Below are positions 27,529 to 36,764 of a stretch of 64,000 nucleotides of DNA, in pieces. This stretch comes from Burkholderiales bacterium (lineage in GTDB: Bacteria > Pseudomonadota > Gammaproteobacteria > Burkholderiales > SG8-39). The notes under the pieces were generated by a model. That model saw only the letters and a program-made list of their open reading frames with translations, was not told the DNA's origin and did no database searches. The stretch covers positions 1-64,000 of the forward strand of contig JADGRQ010000016.1 in the NCBI GenBank assembly GCA_017880775.1. The letters run 5' to 3'. Each line of letters starts with the position of its first letter. Within the stretch, counting starts at the first letter, position 1. Both the position numbers and the translations under genes were made by a program.

Positions 27529-29634
27529 CTAGATACGTTCGACTTCCACCAGGCAGTCGTAGAATGTCGCGGCGCCGCCGAGGTCGGCGGTGCGCTGCGA
27601 GGTCACGTCGTTCGCGTTCTTGCGGTCGCGCGTGAACTTCTTCCACCACACCGACGGCGCGACGACCACGCCGCGGCGAGGCTTGTCGTTCACTCGCGCG
27701 CGCAGCGTGAAGCCGCCACGGTCATTGAACACGCGCACGCGGTCGCCGTCGGCGATGCCGCGCGCCGCGGCGTCATCGGAATGCAGTTCCAGCCCCGGCT
27801 CGCCCTCCAGGTCGCGGAAACGCGGCATGTTCGCGAACGACGAGTTGAGGAAGTTGCGCACCGGCGGCGAAAGAAAGCTCAACGGGTACTTCTTCGCGAG
27901 CTCAGGGTTGCTCGCGGGCAGCTCGGCCGGCGGGTTGTAGAAAGGCAGCGGATCGACGCCCTGCGCGTCGAGGGAATCGCTGTAGAACTCGCACTTGCCG
28001 GAAGGGGTATGGAAATTGCCGTGCGCAAAGGGCGCGAAATTCTCCGGCAGCGAGAGCCGCTTCCAGCCGCTCTCCTTCAGCGACTCCCAATCCATGCTGG
28101 CGAGGTTCGCGTGGCCTGAGCCGATGGCCTGGCGCGCGATGTCTTCGTCGGAGTCCCGGAAGCACTGCTCATCGAACCCCATGCGCGCGGCGAGGCGCCG
28201 GAACACCTCGGTGTTCGGCAGCGACTCTCCCACCGGCGCAATCGCCGGGTTGTTTGCCAGCACGTACAGGTGGCCGTAGGACTTGTGGATGTCGAAGTGC
28301 TCGAGCTGTGTGGTCGCGGGCAGCACGATGTCGGCGTAGTCGGCGGTGTCGGTCAGGAACGAATCCATCACCACGCAGAACAGGTCCTCGCGCTCGAAAC
28401 CCGCGATTACTTTGCTCGAATCCGGGCAAACGGCAACCGGATTGGTGTTGTAGACGATCACCGCTCGCACCGCAGGCTTGGCCGCGGTGAGCGCATCGCC
28501 GAGCTTCGAGTGATTGATCACACGCGGGCGCTCGGCCGGCATCAGGTCCGGGCGCTCGAGAGCGGCGTGGTCGAATTTGTAGTTGTCGGCAGTGGTGAGC
28601 AGGATGCCCCCCGCCGGATCGCGCCATGCGCCGGTGAGCGCCGGCAGGCAGGCAATGGTGCGCGCGGCAATTCCCCCGCCCGCGTGGCGCTGCATGCCGT
28701 AGTTGAGCCGGATCGCCGCGGGTTTGGTCGTTCCGTAATCGCGCGCGAACTGCACGATCTCGTCGACCTCGAGGCCGCAGATCTGCGCGACGCGCTGCGG
28801 CGCATACTCGGCGAGCACCCGCTCGCGCATCTGCGCGTAGCCGAGCGTGTAGCGTTCGATGTAATCGAGGTCGACCAGGTTCTCGCTGATCAGCACGTGC
28901 ATCACGCCGAGCGCGAGCGCGCCGTCGGTGCCGGGCAGCAGCGCGATGTGCTGCGAGCATTTCTCCGCCGTCAGGCTGCGGTAGGGATCAATCGCAATCA
29001 GTTTCGCGCCGCGCCGCTTGGCCTCCTGGGCGCGCGCCCACATATGCAGGTTGGAGGTGATCGGGTTGGAGCCCCAGATGACGATCAGCTTCGAGTCCAC
29101 ATAGCGCTCCGGGTCCATGCCGTAGCTGCCGCCGAGCGTGGCCTTGATGCCCGCCTTGCCTGCCGACGAGCACAGCGTGCGATCGAGCTGCGAAGCGCCC
29201 AGTTTGTGGAAGAAGCGCCGGTCCATCGAGCTGTATTGCAGCATGCCCATGGTGCCCGCGTAACTGACCGGCAGGATGGACTGCGGTCCGTCGGGCGAGG
29301 CAGCGGCCGCTTTCAGCTTCGCGGCAATCGTGTCGAGCGCCTCATCCCACGAGATTCGCTCGAACCCGCCTTTGCCCTTCGGCCCGACGCGCTTCAGCGG
29401 ATGCTTCAGCCGGTCCGGCGAGTACGTGCGCTCGGTGTAGTAGCTCACCTTGGTGCATAGCGACCCGTCGGTGAACGGGTGCAGCGGATCGCCCTGCACC
29501 CTGATCGCGACGCCGTCCTTCACCGTCACCAGCATCGCGCAGGTATCGGGGCAGTCGTGCGGACAGGCGGCGCGCACGACTTTCACGGAGAGGTCGGGGG
29601 AAGTGATTTGGCTGGCTGCGCGAGGGGCGTTCAT
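27529..29634 (-). CDS. Molybdopterin oxidoreductase, DMSO reductase superfamily
   Basis: The 701-residue protein starts at ATG 29634; in-frame sequence upstream is a shadow of glcF. Near the N-terminus CPHDCPDTC and GSLCTKV supply four Cys for one [4Fe-4S] cluster. The molybdopterin core follows (WDEALDTIAAKL, IWGSNPITSN, IALLPGTDGALALGVMHVL), and the C-terminal binding domain has LHSDDAAARGIADGDRVRVFND. TLCSSAGKAG may hold the Mo ligand. No Tat signal is visible, so it is probably cytoplasmic. No partner Fe-S or membrane subunit is adjacent. It follows glcF by 17 bases. Substrate is unknown; formate-dehydrogenase-like and sulfur-compound reductases are the nearest groups I recall. Confidence 0.88.
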   Translation of the reverse strand: MNAPRAASQITSPDLSVKVVRAACPHDCPDTCAMLVTVKDGVAIRVQGDPLHPFTDGSLCTKVSYYTERTYSPDRLKHPLKRVGPKGKGGFERISWDEALDTIAAKLKAAAASPDGPQSILPVSYAGTMGMLQYSSMDRRFFHKLGASQLDRTLCSSAGKAGIKATLGGSYGMDPERYVDSKLIVIWGSNPITSNLHMWARAQEAKRRGAKLIAIDPYRSLTAEKCSQHIALLPGTDGALALGVMHVLISENLVDLDYIERYTLGYAQMRERVLAEYAPQRVAQICGLEVDEIVQFARDYGTTKPAAIRLNYGMQRHAGGGIAARTIACLPALTGAWRDPAGGILLTTADNYKFDHAALERPDLMPAERPRVINHSKLGDALTAAKPAVRAVIVYNTNPVAVCPDSSKVIAGFEREDLFCVVMDSFLTDTADYADIVLPATTQLEHFDIHKSYGHLYVLANNPAIAPVGESLPNTEVFRRLAARMGFDEQCFRDSDEDIARQAIGSGHANLASMDWESLKESGWKRLSLPENFAPFAHGNFHTPSGKCEFYSDSLDAQGVDPLPFYNPPAELPASNPELAKKYPLSFLSPPVRNFLNSSFANMPRFRDLEGEPGLELHSDDAAARGIADGDRVRVFNDRGGFTLRARVNDKPRRGVVVAPSVWWKKFTRDRKNANDVTSQRTADLGGAATFYDCLVEVERI

Positions 29635-29651
29635 AAGAGAGGATTTTCCAC

Positions 29652-30878
29652 CTAACCAAGCCGCTCGTCGAGCAGCTGGATCCAGTGCTTGACCGGCGTG
29701 CGCGTGCCACCCGCGAGATGGGTCAGGCAACCGATGTTCGCGGTGGCGATCCGTGTAGGCCCGCCGGACTGCAGCGCCGCGAGCTTGTCATCGCGCATGC
29801 GCTGCGATAGTTCCGGCTGCAGGATCGAATAGGTGCCGGCCGAGCCGCAGCACAGGTGCGCATCGGGCACCGGCGCGAGCTCGTAGCCGGCGCGCGCGAG
29901 CACCTGCTCTGCTGCGCCGCGCACCTGCTGGCCATGCTGCAACGAGCACGGGGAATGGAACGCGACGCGCTCGGCACCAGCCGGCTTCGCAAACGCGAGC
30001 GCCCCGCCTGCCGCCGCGACCACCTCGGCAAGATCCCTCGTCATCGCGCCGACGCGCTCGGCCTTCGTCGCGTAGGCCGGGTCCCCGGCGAGGTAATGCC
30101 CGTACTCGCGCACGGTCGAGCCACAACCGCTCGCGGTCATGACGATGGCCTCGACTTCGCCGCGATCGATCATCGGCCACCATGCGTCGATCAGCGCCCG
30201 CATGTCGTCGAGCCCCGCTTCCTGATCGTTCAGGTGGAAACGCAACGCGCCGCAACACCCGGCGCCTCGCGCCTCGACGAGCGAGATGCCCATCCGGTCG
30301 AGCACGCGCGCGGCCGCCGCGTTGATCGCCGGCGCGAACGCGGGTTGCACGCAGCCGGCGAGCGCCAGCATGCGGCGCGCGTGGCGCGGCGCCGGCCACG
30401 CTCCGGTGGCATCGACACTTGCCGGTACTTTCTCCTTCAGCGGGCCCGGCAGCAACGGGCGAAGCAATCGCCCGAGGCCGAGCAGAAACGAGAACAGTCC
30501 CGTGCGCGGCACCGCGAACGACAGCGCGCTCCGAATGAAGCCGCCGAACACGCCGCGTGGTACGCGCTGCTCGACCAACTTGCGGCCGATGTCGGCCAGC
30601 CGCCCGTACTGAACGCCGGACGGACAGGTCGTCTCGCAGGCGCGGCAGGTGAGGCAGCGATCGAGGTGCAGGCGGGTGCTTGCCGTCGGCGCCGCGCCCT
30701 CGAGCACCTGCTTGATGAGGTAGATGCGGCCGCGCGGGCCGTCGAGTTCGTCGCCGAGCAACTGGTAGGTCGGGCAGGTCGCATTGCAGAAACCGCAATG
30801 CACGCATTTGCGAAGGATCGAATCGGCCTCGCGCCCGTCGGCGGAGTTGCGGATGAAATCGGCGAGGCTGGTCTGCAT
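29652..30878 (-). CDS. glcF: Glycolate oxidase iron-sulfur subunit
   Basis: The 408-residue protein has two ferredoxin-like Cys clusters near the N-terminus (CVHCGFCNATCP and CLTCRACETTCP) and two CCG domains (GCCGALRFH and CCGSAGTYS), the standard GlcF layout. It passes electrons from the flavin subunits GlcD and GlcE to the quinone pool. It follows glcE by 6 bases. Length agrees with E. coli GlcF (407). Confidence 0.96.
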   Translation of the reverse strand: MQTSLADFIRNSADGREADSILRKCVHCGFCNATCPTYQLLGDELDGPRGRIYLIKQVLEGAAPTASTRLHLDRCLTCRACETTCPSGVQYGRLADIGRKLVEQRVPRGVFGGFIRSALSFAVPRTGLFSFLLGLGRLLRPLLPGPLKEKVPASVDATGAWPAPRHARRMLALAGCVQPAFAPAINAAAARVLDRMGISLVEARGAGCCGALRFHLNDQEAGLDDMRALIDAWWPMIDRGEVEAIVMTASGCGSTVREYGHYLAGDPAYATKAERVGAMTRDLAEVVAAAGGALAFAKPAGAERVAFHSPCSLQHGQQVRGAAEQVLARAGYELAPVPDAHLCCGSAGTYSILQPELSQRMRDDKLAALQSGGPTRIATANIGCLTHLAGGTRTPVKHWIQLLDERLG

Positions 30879-30884
30879 CGGCGT

Positions 30885-31949
30885 TCAGAAATCCGGATAC
30901 AGCCGGGCCGGGTTGAGGATACCGGCAGGGTCGAATGCCGCCTTCAGTTCGCGATGCAGGCGCGCGCTCTCCGGAGGCAGCGGCGCGAACACTCCGGCGG
31001 ATCTGTCGCCGCCACGGAACAGCGTCGCGTGGCCGCCCGCGCGCGACGCCGCTGCGCGCACGGTCGCCGCGTCCGCGCGCGTGCGCAACCAGCGCAGCGC
31101 CCCGCCCCATTCGATCAGTTGCGCACCCGGCAGTTCGATGCGCGGCGCATGCGAGCGCACCGACAGCCGCCACAGCGGCGCATCGCCGTCGAAGAACGAG
31201 TCGGTCTGCTCGCGCAGCGCGCTCCAGAAGCGCGCGGCCTGCGCTTCATCCACGCGTTCACCGTCCAGATTTTCCGCCGCGGCATGCACCGCGCTGGCCG
31301 CGCCCGAGAGCCGCACGGCGAGATCTCCGTCATGCCACGCGCTCGCCGAGATCGGCAGCGGCTGGCCCGCCCAGCGGTTGAGCGTCTCGATCGCCCGCTC
31401 TTCCGGCATCTCGAGCTTGAGCGTCAACTCCGCCGCCGGGCGCGGCAGCACCTTGAGCGAAGCCTCGAGAATCAGGCCGAGCGTGCCGAGTGAACCCGCA
31501 ATCAGCCGCGACAGGTCGTAGCCCGCGACGTTCTTCATCACCTGCCCGCCGAATGCTAGGTCGCGACCCCGGCCATCGAGGATGCGCACGCCGAGCACGA
31601 AATCGCGCACTGCCCCGGCCGAAGCGCGCCGCGGACCCGAGAGCCCGGCGGCGATGCATCCGCCGAGTGTCGCGCCAGCGCCGAAATGCGGGGGCTCGAA
31701 CGCGAGCATCTGCTGGTGCTGCGCGAGCGCCGCTTCGAGCTCGGCAAGCGGGGTGCCGCAGCGCGCGGTGATCACCAGCTCGGTCGGCTCGTAGTCGACG
31801 ATGCCGGCGCAGACACGCACATCGAGCGCCTCGCCGGCGAGCGGCCCGCCGTAGAAGTCCTTGGTGCCGCCGCCGCGCAACCGAAGCGCGTGCTTGCGCC
31901 CAGCCGCATCGCGGACGCGCTCCGCGAAATCGCGCGCCGCGGCGTCCAT
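30885..31949 (-). CDS. glcE: Glycolate oxidase FAD-binding subunit
   Basis: The 354-residue protein contains a FAD_binding_4 domain: LRLRGGGTKDFYGG, DYEPTELVITARCGTPLAE, FGAGATLGGCIAAGLSGP and QVMKNVAGYDLSRLI. The last is the hallmark of GlcE. The start is ATG 31949, which shares one base with the stop of glcD (TGATG). Longer in-frame sequence upstream is a shadow of glcD. It forms the glycolate dehydrogenase complex with GlcD and GlcF, which oxidises glycolate to glyoxylate. Confidence 0.95.
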   Translation of the reverse strand: MDAAARDFAERVRDAAGRKHALRLRGGGTKDFYGGPLAGEALDVRVCAGIVDYEPTELVITARCGTPLAELEAALAQHQQMLAFEPPHFGAGATLGGCIAAGLSGPRRASAGAVRDFVLGVRILDGRGRDLAFGGQVMKNVAGYDLSRLIAGSLGTLGLILEASLKVLPRPAAELTLKLEMPEERAIETLNRWAGQPLPISASAWHDGDLAVRLSGAASAVHAAAENLDGERVDEAQAARFWSALREQTDSFFDGDAPLWRLSVRSHAPRIELPGAQLIEWGGALRWLRTRADAATVRAAASRAGGHATLFRGGDRSAGVFAPLPPESARLHRELKAAFDPAGILNPARLYPDF

Positions 31950-33466
31950 CAAAATCGCGGAAGCTCGGGGTGCGGCAGCGCAGATCGATCGGGCGAACTG
32001 CGGCGCACGTGCATCCGCCCGTACTCGGCGCAGCGATGCAGCGTCGGCACGGCCTTGCCCGGGTTGAGCAGCCCCTTCGCATCGAAGACGCGTTTCACCG
32101 CACGGAAGGTCGCGAGCTCGTCGGGCCGGAACTGCGTGCACATCTGGTTGATCTTCTCGACGCCCACGCCATGCTCGCCGGTGATCGTGCCGCCCACCTC
32201 GATGCATTTCTCGAGCACCTCGGCGGCGAATTCTTCGGTGCGGTGCAGCTGGTCGGCATCGTTGGCGTCGAACAGAATCAGCGGGTGCAGGTTGCCGTCG
32301 CCGGCGTGGAACACGTTCGGGCAACGCAACCCGTATTTCTTCTCCAACGAGGCGATGAAGTTGAGCATCTCGCCGAGGCGCTTCTTCGGGATGGTCCCGT
32401 CCATGCAGTAGTAATCGGGCGATATGCGCCCGACCGCGGGAAACGCAGCCTTGCGGCCGGACCAGTATTTCAGGCGCTCGGCCTCGTTGCGCGACACCGA
32501 CATGCGCGTCGCCCCCGCGCGCTCGAGCACCCGTTCCATGCGCGCGATCTCCTCCTCGACTTCCTCGGCCGTGCCGTCGGATTCGCACAACAGGATCGCG
32601 GCGGCTTCGAGATCGTAGCCGGCGTGCACGAACTGCTCCACCGCGTGGGTCGCGGCCCCGTCCATCATCTCCAGCCCCGCCGGTATGATGCCCGCCGCAA
32701 TGATCGCGGCGGCTGCGTCGCCCGCCTTTTCCACGTCGTCGAAAGATGCCATCACCACGCGCGCGACCTGCGCCTTCGGCAGCAGCTTGACCGTGATCTC
32801 GGTGGCCACCGCGAGCAGGCCTTCGGAACCGATCATCAGCGCAAGCAGGTCGTAGCCGGGCGCGTCGAGCGCCTCGGCGCCGAAATCCACCGGCTCGCCA
32901 GCCATCGTGTAGCCGCGCACGCGCAGCACGTTGTGCACCGTGAGTCCGTACTTGAGGCAATGCACGCCGCCCGAATTCTCCGCGACGTTGCCGCCGATCG
33001 AGCAGGCGATCTGGCTGGACGGATCGGGCGCGTAATACAGGCCGAACGGCGCCACCACGTCCGAGATCGCCGCATTGCGCACGCCGGGCTGCACCACCGC
33101 GACGCGCGCGAGCGGATCGACGCGCACCACGCGCATGAACTTGGCCATCGCCAGCAGCACCCCGTCGCCGGGCGGCAGAGCGCCCCCCGAGAGGCCGGTG
33201 CCGGCGCCGCGCGGCACCACCGGCACCTCCATCGCATGGCAGGTCTTGAGAATCCGCTGCACCTGCTCCTCGGTTTCGGGCAGCGCAACCACCATCGGCA
33301 CGCGCCGGTAGGCAGTGAGCCCGTCGCACTCGAACGGACGCGTCTCTTCCTCGCGCCACAACACGCAACGCTCGGGCAGGAACGCGCGCAGCGCCCGCGC
33401 CACGTCACGCTGGCGTGCGGCGTCGATGCGCGCGTCGATGTTCTCTAGAGGTAAGGCTTCGCCCAT
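31949..33466 (-). CDS. glcD: Glycolate oxidase subunit GlcD
   Basis: The 505-residue catalytic flavoprotein has the FAD loop VPRGAGTGLSGGALP (85-99), the second FAD segment CSIGGNVAENSGG, and the C-terminal FAD-oxidase domain with CPNVFHAGDGNLHPLILFD and GEHGVGVEKI. The start chosen is ATG 33466 (MGEALPLEN), overlapping hyi by 22 bases; it agrees with the usual GlcD length. The first ordinary glc gene after hyi, it oxidises glycolate or D-lactate. Confidence 0.96.
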   Translation of the reverse strand: MGEALPLENIDARIDAARQRDVARALRAFLPERCVLWREEETRPFECDGLTAYRRVPMVVALPETEEQVQRILKTCHAMEVPVVPRGAGTGLSGGALPPGDGVLLAMAKFMRVVRVDPLARVAVVQPGVRNAAISDVVAPFGLYYAPDPSSQIACSIGGNVAENSGGVHCLKYGLTVHNVLRVRGYTMAGEPVDFGAEALDAPGYDLLALMIGSEGLLAVATEITVKLLPKAQVARVVMASFDDVEKAGDAAAAIIAAGIIPAGLEMMDGAATHAVEQFVHAGYDLEAAAILLCESDGTAEEVEEEIARMERVLERAGATRMSVSRNEAERLKYWSGRKAAFPAVGRISPDYYCMDGTIPKKRLGEMLNFIASLEKKYGLRCPNVFHAGDGNLHPLILFDANDADQLHRTEEFAAEVLEKCIEVGGTITGEHGVGVEKINQMCTQFRPDELATFRAVKRVFDAKGLLNPGKAVPTLHRCAEYGRMHVRRSSPDRSALPHPELPRF

Positions 33467-34221
33467 TTCAGGCCTGCGAGGGTGTCTCCGAGCGGATTGT
33501 ATTCGCAGCCGATCCAGCCGGCGTACCCGATTCGGTCGATCTGCCCGAGCAGCCATGCAAAGTTGATCTCGCCGGTGCCGGGCTCATGGCGCCCGGGCAC
33601 GTCGGCCAGCTGCATGTGGCCGATTTTGGGAAGGAGTCGCTCGATGGTCTCCGCCAGGTCGCCCTCCACGATCTGCATGTGGAACAGGTCGTACTGGATC
33701 GCAAGGTTGTCCGATCCAACGGCGTCGACGATCTCCTCGGCCTGGCGCGAAGTGTTGAGGAAAAACCCCGGCACCGTGCGCGGGTTGATCGGTTCGATCA
33801 GCAGCTGGACGCCCGCCGCCTTCAGCTTGCCGGCCGCGTAGCCAAGGTTCGCGACGAAAGTTTCCTTCAGCCGCTCGCGCGCAACACCCGGCCGCGCAAC
33901 GCCGGCGAGGCAATTCATGCGCGGGCAACGCACCGCGCGCGCGTATTCGATCGCGCGCTCCACGCCTTCGCGGAACTCGCTCTCGCGGCCCGGCAGGCAG
34001 GCGATGCCGCGATCGCCCTTCGTCGAATCGCCCGCGGGCAGGTTGTGCAGCACCACCTCGACGCCCGCCTGCTTCGCCCGTGCAGCGACTTCCTGTGCCG
34101 GCCACGCGTACGGGAACTGGTACTCGACGAAGCGGAATCCGGCGTTCGCTGCGGCGCCGAAACGGTCGAGGAAGTCGTGCTCGGCGAACAGCAGCGAAGT
34201 GTTGGCGGCAAGTTTCGGCAT
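33445..34221 (-). CDS. hyi: Hydroxypyruvate isomerase
   Basis: The 258-residue TIM-barrel protein has exactly the length of E. coli Hyi. The two catalytic Glu are at 143 (LLIEPINPR) and 240 (IGCEYNP). It interconverts hydroxypyruvate and tartronate semialdehyde in glyoxylate metabolism, which suits its place at the head of glcDEF. Start ATG 34221 (MPKLAANTS). It is divergent from the SulP gene with 83 bases between. Confidence 0.93.
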   Translation of the reverse strand: MPKLAANTSLLFAEHDFLDRFGAAANAGFRFVEYQFPYAWPAQEVAARAKQAGVEVVLHNLPAGDSTKGDRGIACLPGRESEFREGVERAIEYARAVRCPRMNCLAGVARPGVARERLKETFVANLGYAAGKLKAAGVQLLIEPINPRTVPGFFLNTSRQAEEIVDAVGSDNLAIQYDLFHMQIVEGDLAETIERLLPKIGHMQLADVPGRHEPGTGEINFAWLLGQIDRIGYAGWIGCEYNPLGDTLAGLKWAKPYL

Positions 34222-34304
34222 GGCGGGTGATCGCGACCAAAGCGTCGAGAGCGTACTGGTAAGATACTCGAAAAACCATCTCAATCCGTTCGGAGCCAAG
34301 CGAA

Positions 34305-36011
34305 TTGCAATTCCGGCCCGCCTGGCAGCGGCTGCTGCCTTTTCTCGATTGGCTGCCGCGCGCAAATCGCGACACGCTGCGCGTCGATGCGATCGCCGGA
34401 ATCACGGTCGCGCTGGTGGCAATTCCTCAGTCCCTTGCGTATGCGCAACTCGCGGGCCTGCCAGCGTACTACGGCCTCTACGCGGCGCTGGTTCCGACCG
34501 TGGTGGGCGCGTTGTTCGGCTCCTCCGCTCAGTTGTCAACCGGACCGGTGGCGCTTACCTCGCTCCTCACTGCGGCCAGCATCGCCCCTCTGGCGGCGTC
34601 AGGGAGCGAGCAATACATTGCCTATACGATCGCTTTGGCGATGCTCTCGGGATTCTTCCAGATTGCGTTCGGCGTAATGCGGCTCGGAGTGTTGATGAAT
34701 CTTCTGTCGCACCCCGTCCTGATGGGATTCGTCAATGCGGCTGCGATACTCATCACGCTGTCGCAGATTCCGTCGCTGTTCGGCGTCCCACCTGCGTCCA
34801 CCGGCCACGCGCTCGGCGACGCCTGGCAGATTCTCCGGCGGCTCGATGAAGCCCACGGCTATTCGCTCGGGTTCGGCGTTTCCGCGGTTGCAATCCTGAT
34901 GGCGTTCCGGCGCTTCGCCCCGAACATGCCCGGCGTGCTGTTTGCAGTCGCGGTTCTGACCGTCCTCAGTTATTACCTCGGGTACGCGGGCCACGGCGGA
35001 CGCGTGGTGGGCGAGATCCCGCGCGGGCTGCCCGGATTCGCACTGCCCGTGGCGGACTGGAATGCGTGGGTGGCGCTTCTGCCCGCGTCGTTCGTGATCG
35101 CCGTGATCAGCTTCATGGAAGCCATGTCGAGCGCGAAGATCGCATCGATCAAGACCGCCACGAAGTGGGACGAAAATCAGGAACTCATCGGTCAAGGGCT
35201 GGCAAAGGTGGCGGCGGCCTTTTCACAGACCATGCCGGTGAGCGGCTCGTTCTCGCGCTCCGCGCTCAACCTCGCGCTAAACGCACGAAGCGGCATGGCC
35301 TCGTTAGCCTGCGCGCTCTGTGTTTTGCTCACGGTGCTCTACTTCACGCCGCTGTTGAAACACCTGCCGCAACCGGTCCTCGCCGCCATCATCATCATGG
35401 CGCTCACCAACCTGATCAACTTCCGCAGCCTGCGAAACGCCTGGCGCGCCAGCGGCGATGACGCGGTGGCGGCGATCTTGACGTTCTGCACGACGCTCGC
35501 GTTCGCACCGCAGATTCAGAACGGAATATTCGCGGGAGTCCTGGTTTCGCTGAGCCTTTTCATCTACCGGCGGATGCGGCCGCAGGTAGAGGTCGCCGAG
35601 CCGGGCTCCGAAAGCCTTGCGCGCGACCTGCCGGCGGAAGTACCGCAAGCGCTGCGCGGCGCAATCGGTGTGGTGCGTTTCGACGCCTCGCTGGTGTTCG
35701 TCAACGCGTCATACTTCGAGGCCGCCGTGTTGGGCCTCGAAGCGGCGCATCCGGCATTGCGCTTCGTGCTCGTTTCCGCGCACAGTATCAACCGTCTGGA
35801 CGCATCCGGGGTGGAGATGCTGTCCAATCTCGGCGACGGTCTGCGCAAAAAGGGCATCGCCCTCGTATTCAGCGGGGTCAATACCCAGGTGTACGAAGTC
35901 CTCGATCGCACCGGCCTGGCGACGCGCATCGGGGCGAAAAACTTCTTTCCTGACGATCAGGCTGCGCTCGCCGCGCTGGCCGAGCGCGCCGCCGGCCCTT
36001 CGCCCGGCTAG
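34305..36011 (+). CDS. SulP family anion transporter with STAS domain
   Basis: The 568-residue protein has the SulP transmembrane core (AGITVALVAIPQSLAYAQLAG, then LPAYYGLYAALVPTVVGALF) and a C-terminal STAS domain (about 445-555: LVFVNASYFEAAV, INRLDASGVEMLSNLGDGL). SulP proteins carry sulfate, bicarbonate or other anions. The only upstream start is TTG 34305, with GGAG 9 bases before it, so a weak start codon is likely real. Next to sulfur oxidation genes elsewhere in the window sulfate is attractive, but not shown. Confidence 0.92.
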   Translation: MQFRPAWQRLLPFLDWLPRANRDTLRVDAIAGITVALVAIPQSLAYAQLAGLPAYYGLYAALVPTVVGALFGSSAQLSTGPVALTSLLTAASIAPLAASGSEQYIAYTIALAMLSGFFQIAFGVMRLGVLMNLLSHPVLMGFVNAAAILITLSQIPSLFGVPPASTGHALGDAWQILRRLDEAHGYSLGFGVSAVAILMAFRRFAPNMPGVLFAVAVLTVLSYYLGYAGHGGRVVGEIPRGLPGFALPVADWNAWVALLPASFVIAVISFMEAMSSAKIASIKTATKWDENQELIGQGLAKVAAAFSQTMPVSGSFSRSALNLALNARSGMASLACALCVLLTVLYFTPLLKHLPQPVLAAIIIMALTNLINFRSLRNAWRASGDDAVAAILTFCTTLAFAPQIQNGIFAGVLVSLSLFIYRRMRPQVEVAEPGSESLARDLPAEVPQALRGAIGVVRFDASLVFVNASYFEAAVLGLEAAHPALRFVLVSAHSINRLDASGVEMLSNLGDGLRKKGIALVFSGVNTQVYEVLDRTGLATRIGAKNFFPDDQAALAALAERAAGPSPG

Positions 36012-36113
36012 AGTTCCAGGATCCGGCCACACGCAGCGAAACCCATGCCGCGGGCGCGTGATTGTGCGCTGCGGCCTATGCTAGACTCATCGCGGTTTTT
36101 CCAGGAGGCCATC

Positions 36114-36707
36114 ATGGGCGCGATCTTCCAATCCCTCGGACGTACCATTGTCGCCGGCGTGGTGGTGCTGATCGTCATCATCCTGCTGGTGGGCTCGGCC
36201 ACCGGTTCCATGATCAAGATCGACCACTTGTGGTCGATCTTCTTCATGCGCTGGCTGCACGTTTTGTCGGGCGTGATGTGGATCGGGTTGCTGTGGTACT
36301 TCAACTTCGTGCAGATCCCCTCGATGCCGAAGATCCCCGATGAGCAGAAACCCGCGATCGGCAAGGTGATCGCACCCGCCGCGCTGTTCTGGTTCCGCTG
36401 GGCGGCGCTGGCCACCATGGTGACCGGGCTGCTGCTCGCCTGGATGAACGGCTACATCGGCAGCGCGTTGATGGTCTCCAAGCCGAACGTCGCCATCGGC
36501 ATCGGCATGTGGCTGGGGCTGATCATGGCGTTCAACGTGTGGTTCATCATCTGGCCGAACCAGAAGAAGGCGCTCGGCATCGTCACCGTCGAGGCGCCCG
36601 CGAAGGCCGCCGCGGCGCGAATGGCGATGCTGACCTCGCGCTTCAACACGATGCTGTCGATCCCGATGCTGTATTGCATGGTCGCGCAGTCGCACGGCGG
36701 CTTCTGA
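36114..36707 (+). CDS. PuuD-like membrane protein (urate oxidase N-terminal domain only)
   Basis: The 197-residue protein has four or five hydrophobic segments and the stretch FMRWLHVLSGVMWIGLLWYFNFVQIP, which is the core of the Urate_ox_N family. Full-length PuuD-type urate hydroxylases add a C-terminal cytochrome c; here the protein ends at AQSHGGF without one. The His residues in the helices may bind haem. ATG 36114 has CAGGAGG at ideal spacing. A strong terminator follows. Substrate is not certain; no purine genes are next to it. Confidence 0.75.
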   Translation: MGAIFQSLGRTIVAGVVVLIVIILLVGSATGSMIKIDHLWSIFFMRWLHVLSGVMWIGLLWYFNFVQIPSMPKIPDEQKPAIGKVIAPAALFWFRWAALATMVTGLLLAWMNGYIGSALMVSKPNVAIGIGMWLGLIMAFNVWFIIWPNQKKALGIVTVEAPAKAAAARMAMLTSRFNTMLSIPMLYCMVAQSHGGF

Positions 36708-36725
36708 GGCGCTCAATCGCTCCAG

Positions 36726-36755
36726 GAAACGCGGCTTCGGCCGCGTTTCTTTTTT
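36726..36755 (+). terminator. Rho-independent terminator after PuuD-like gene
   Basis: A 10-base-pair stem (GAAACGCGGC / GCCGCGTTTC) with a TTCG loop is followed by six T. It ends directly at the GTG of the next gene. Confidence 0.9.
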
Positions 36756-36764
36756 GTGGCCGCC

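Noticed and set aside
26290-28119. 609-codon plus-strand open frame opposite the ABC exporter and Mo enzyme
   Set aside because: It spans two real minus-strand genes and reads as His/Arg/Gln-rich low-complexity protein typical of antisense frames in GC-rich DNA.
29635-29730. Upstream start of the Mo enzyme inside glcF
   Set aside because: The additional residues do not resemble the family and are a shadow of the glcF C-terminus; ATG 29634 gives the normal start before the Cys cluster.
31950-33368. N-terminal extension of glcE as a single 827-residue protein
   Set aside because: The part upstream of 31949 is out-of-frame glcD; the conserved GlcE sequence begins at the ATG at 31949.
29856-33448. 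Long plus-strand open frames opposite glcF, glcE and glcD
   Set aside because: Same composition artefact; the minus strand carries the complete glycolate oxidase motifs.
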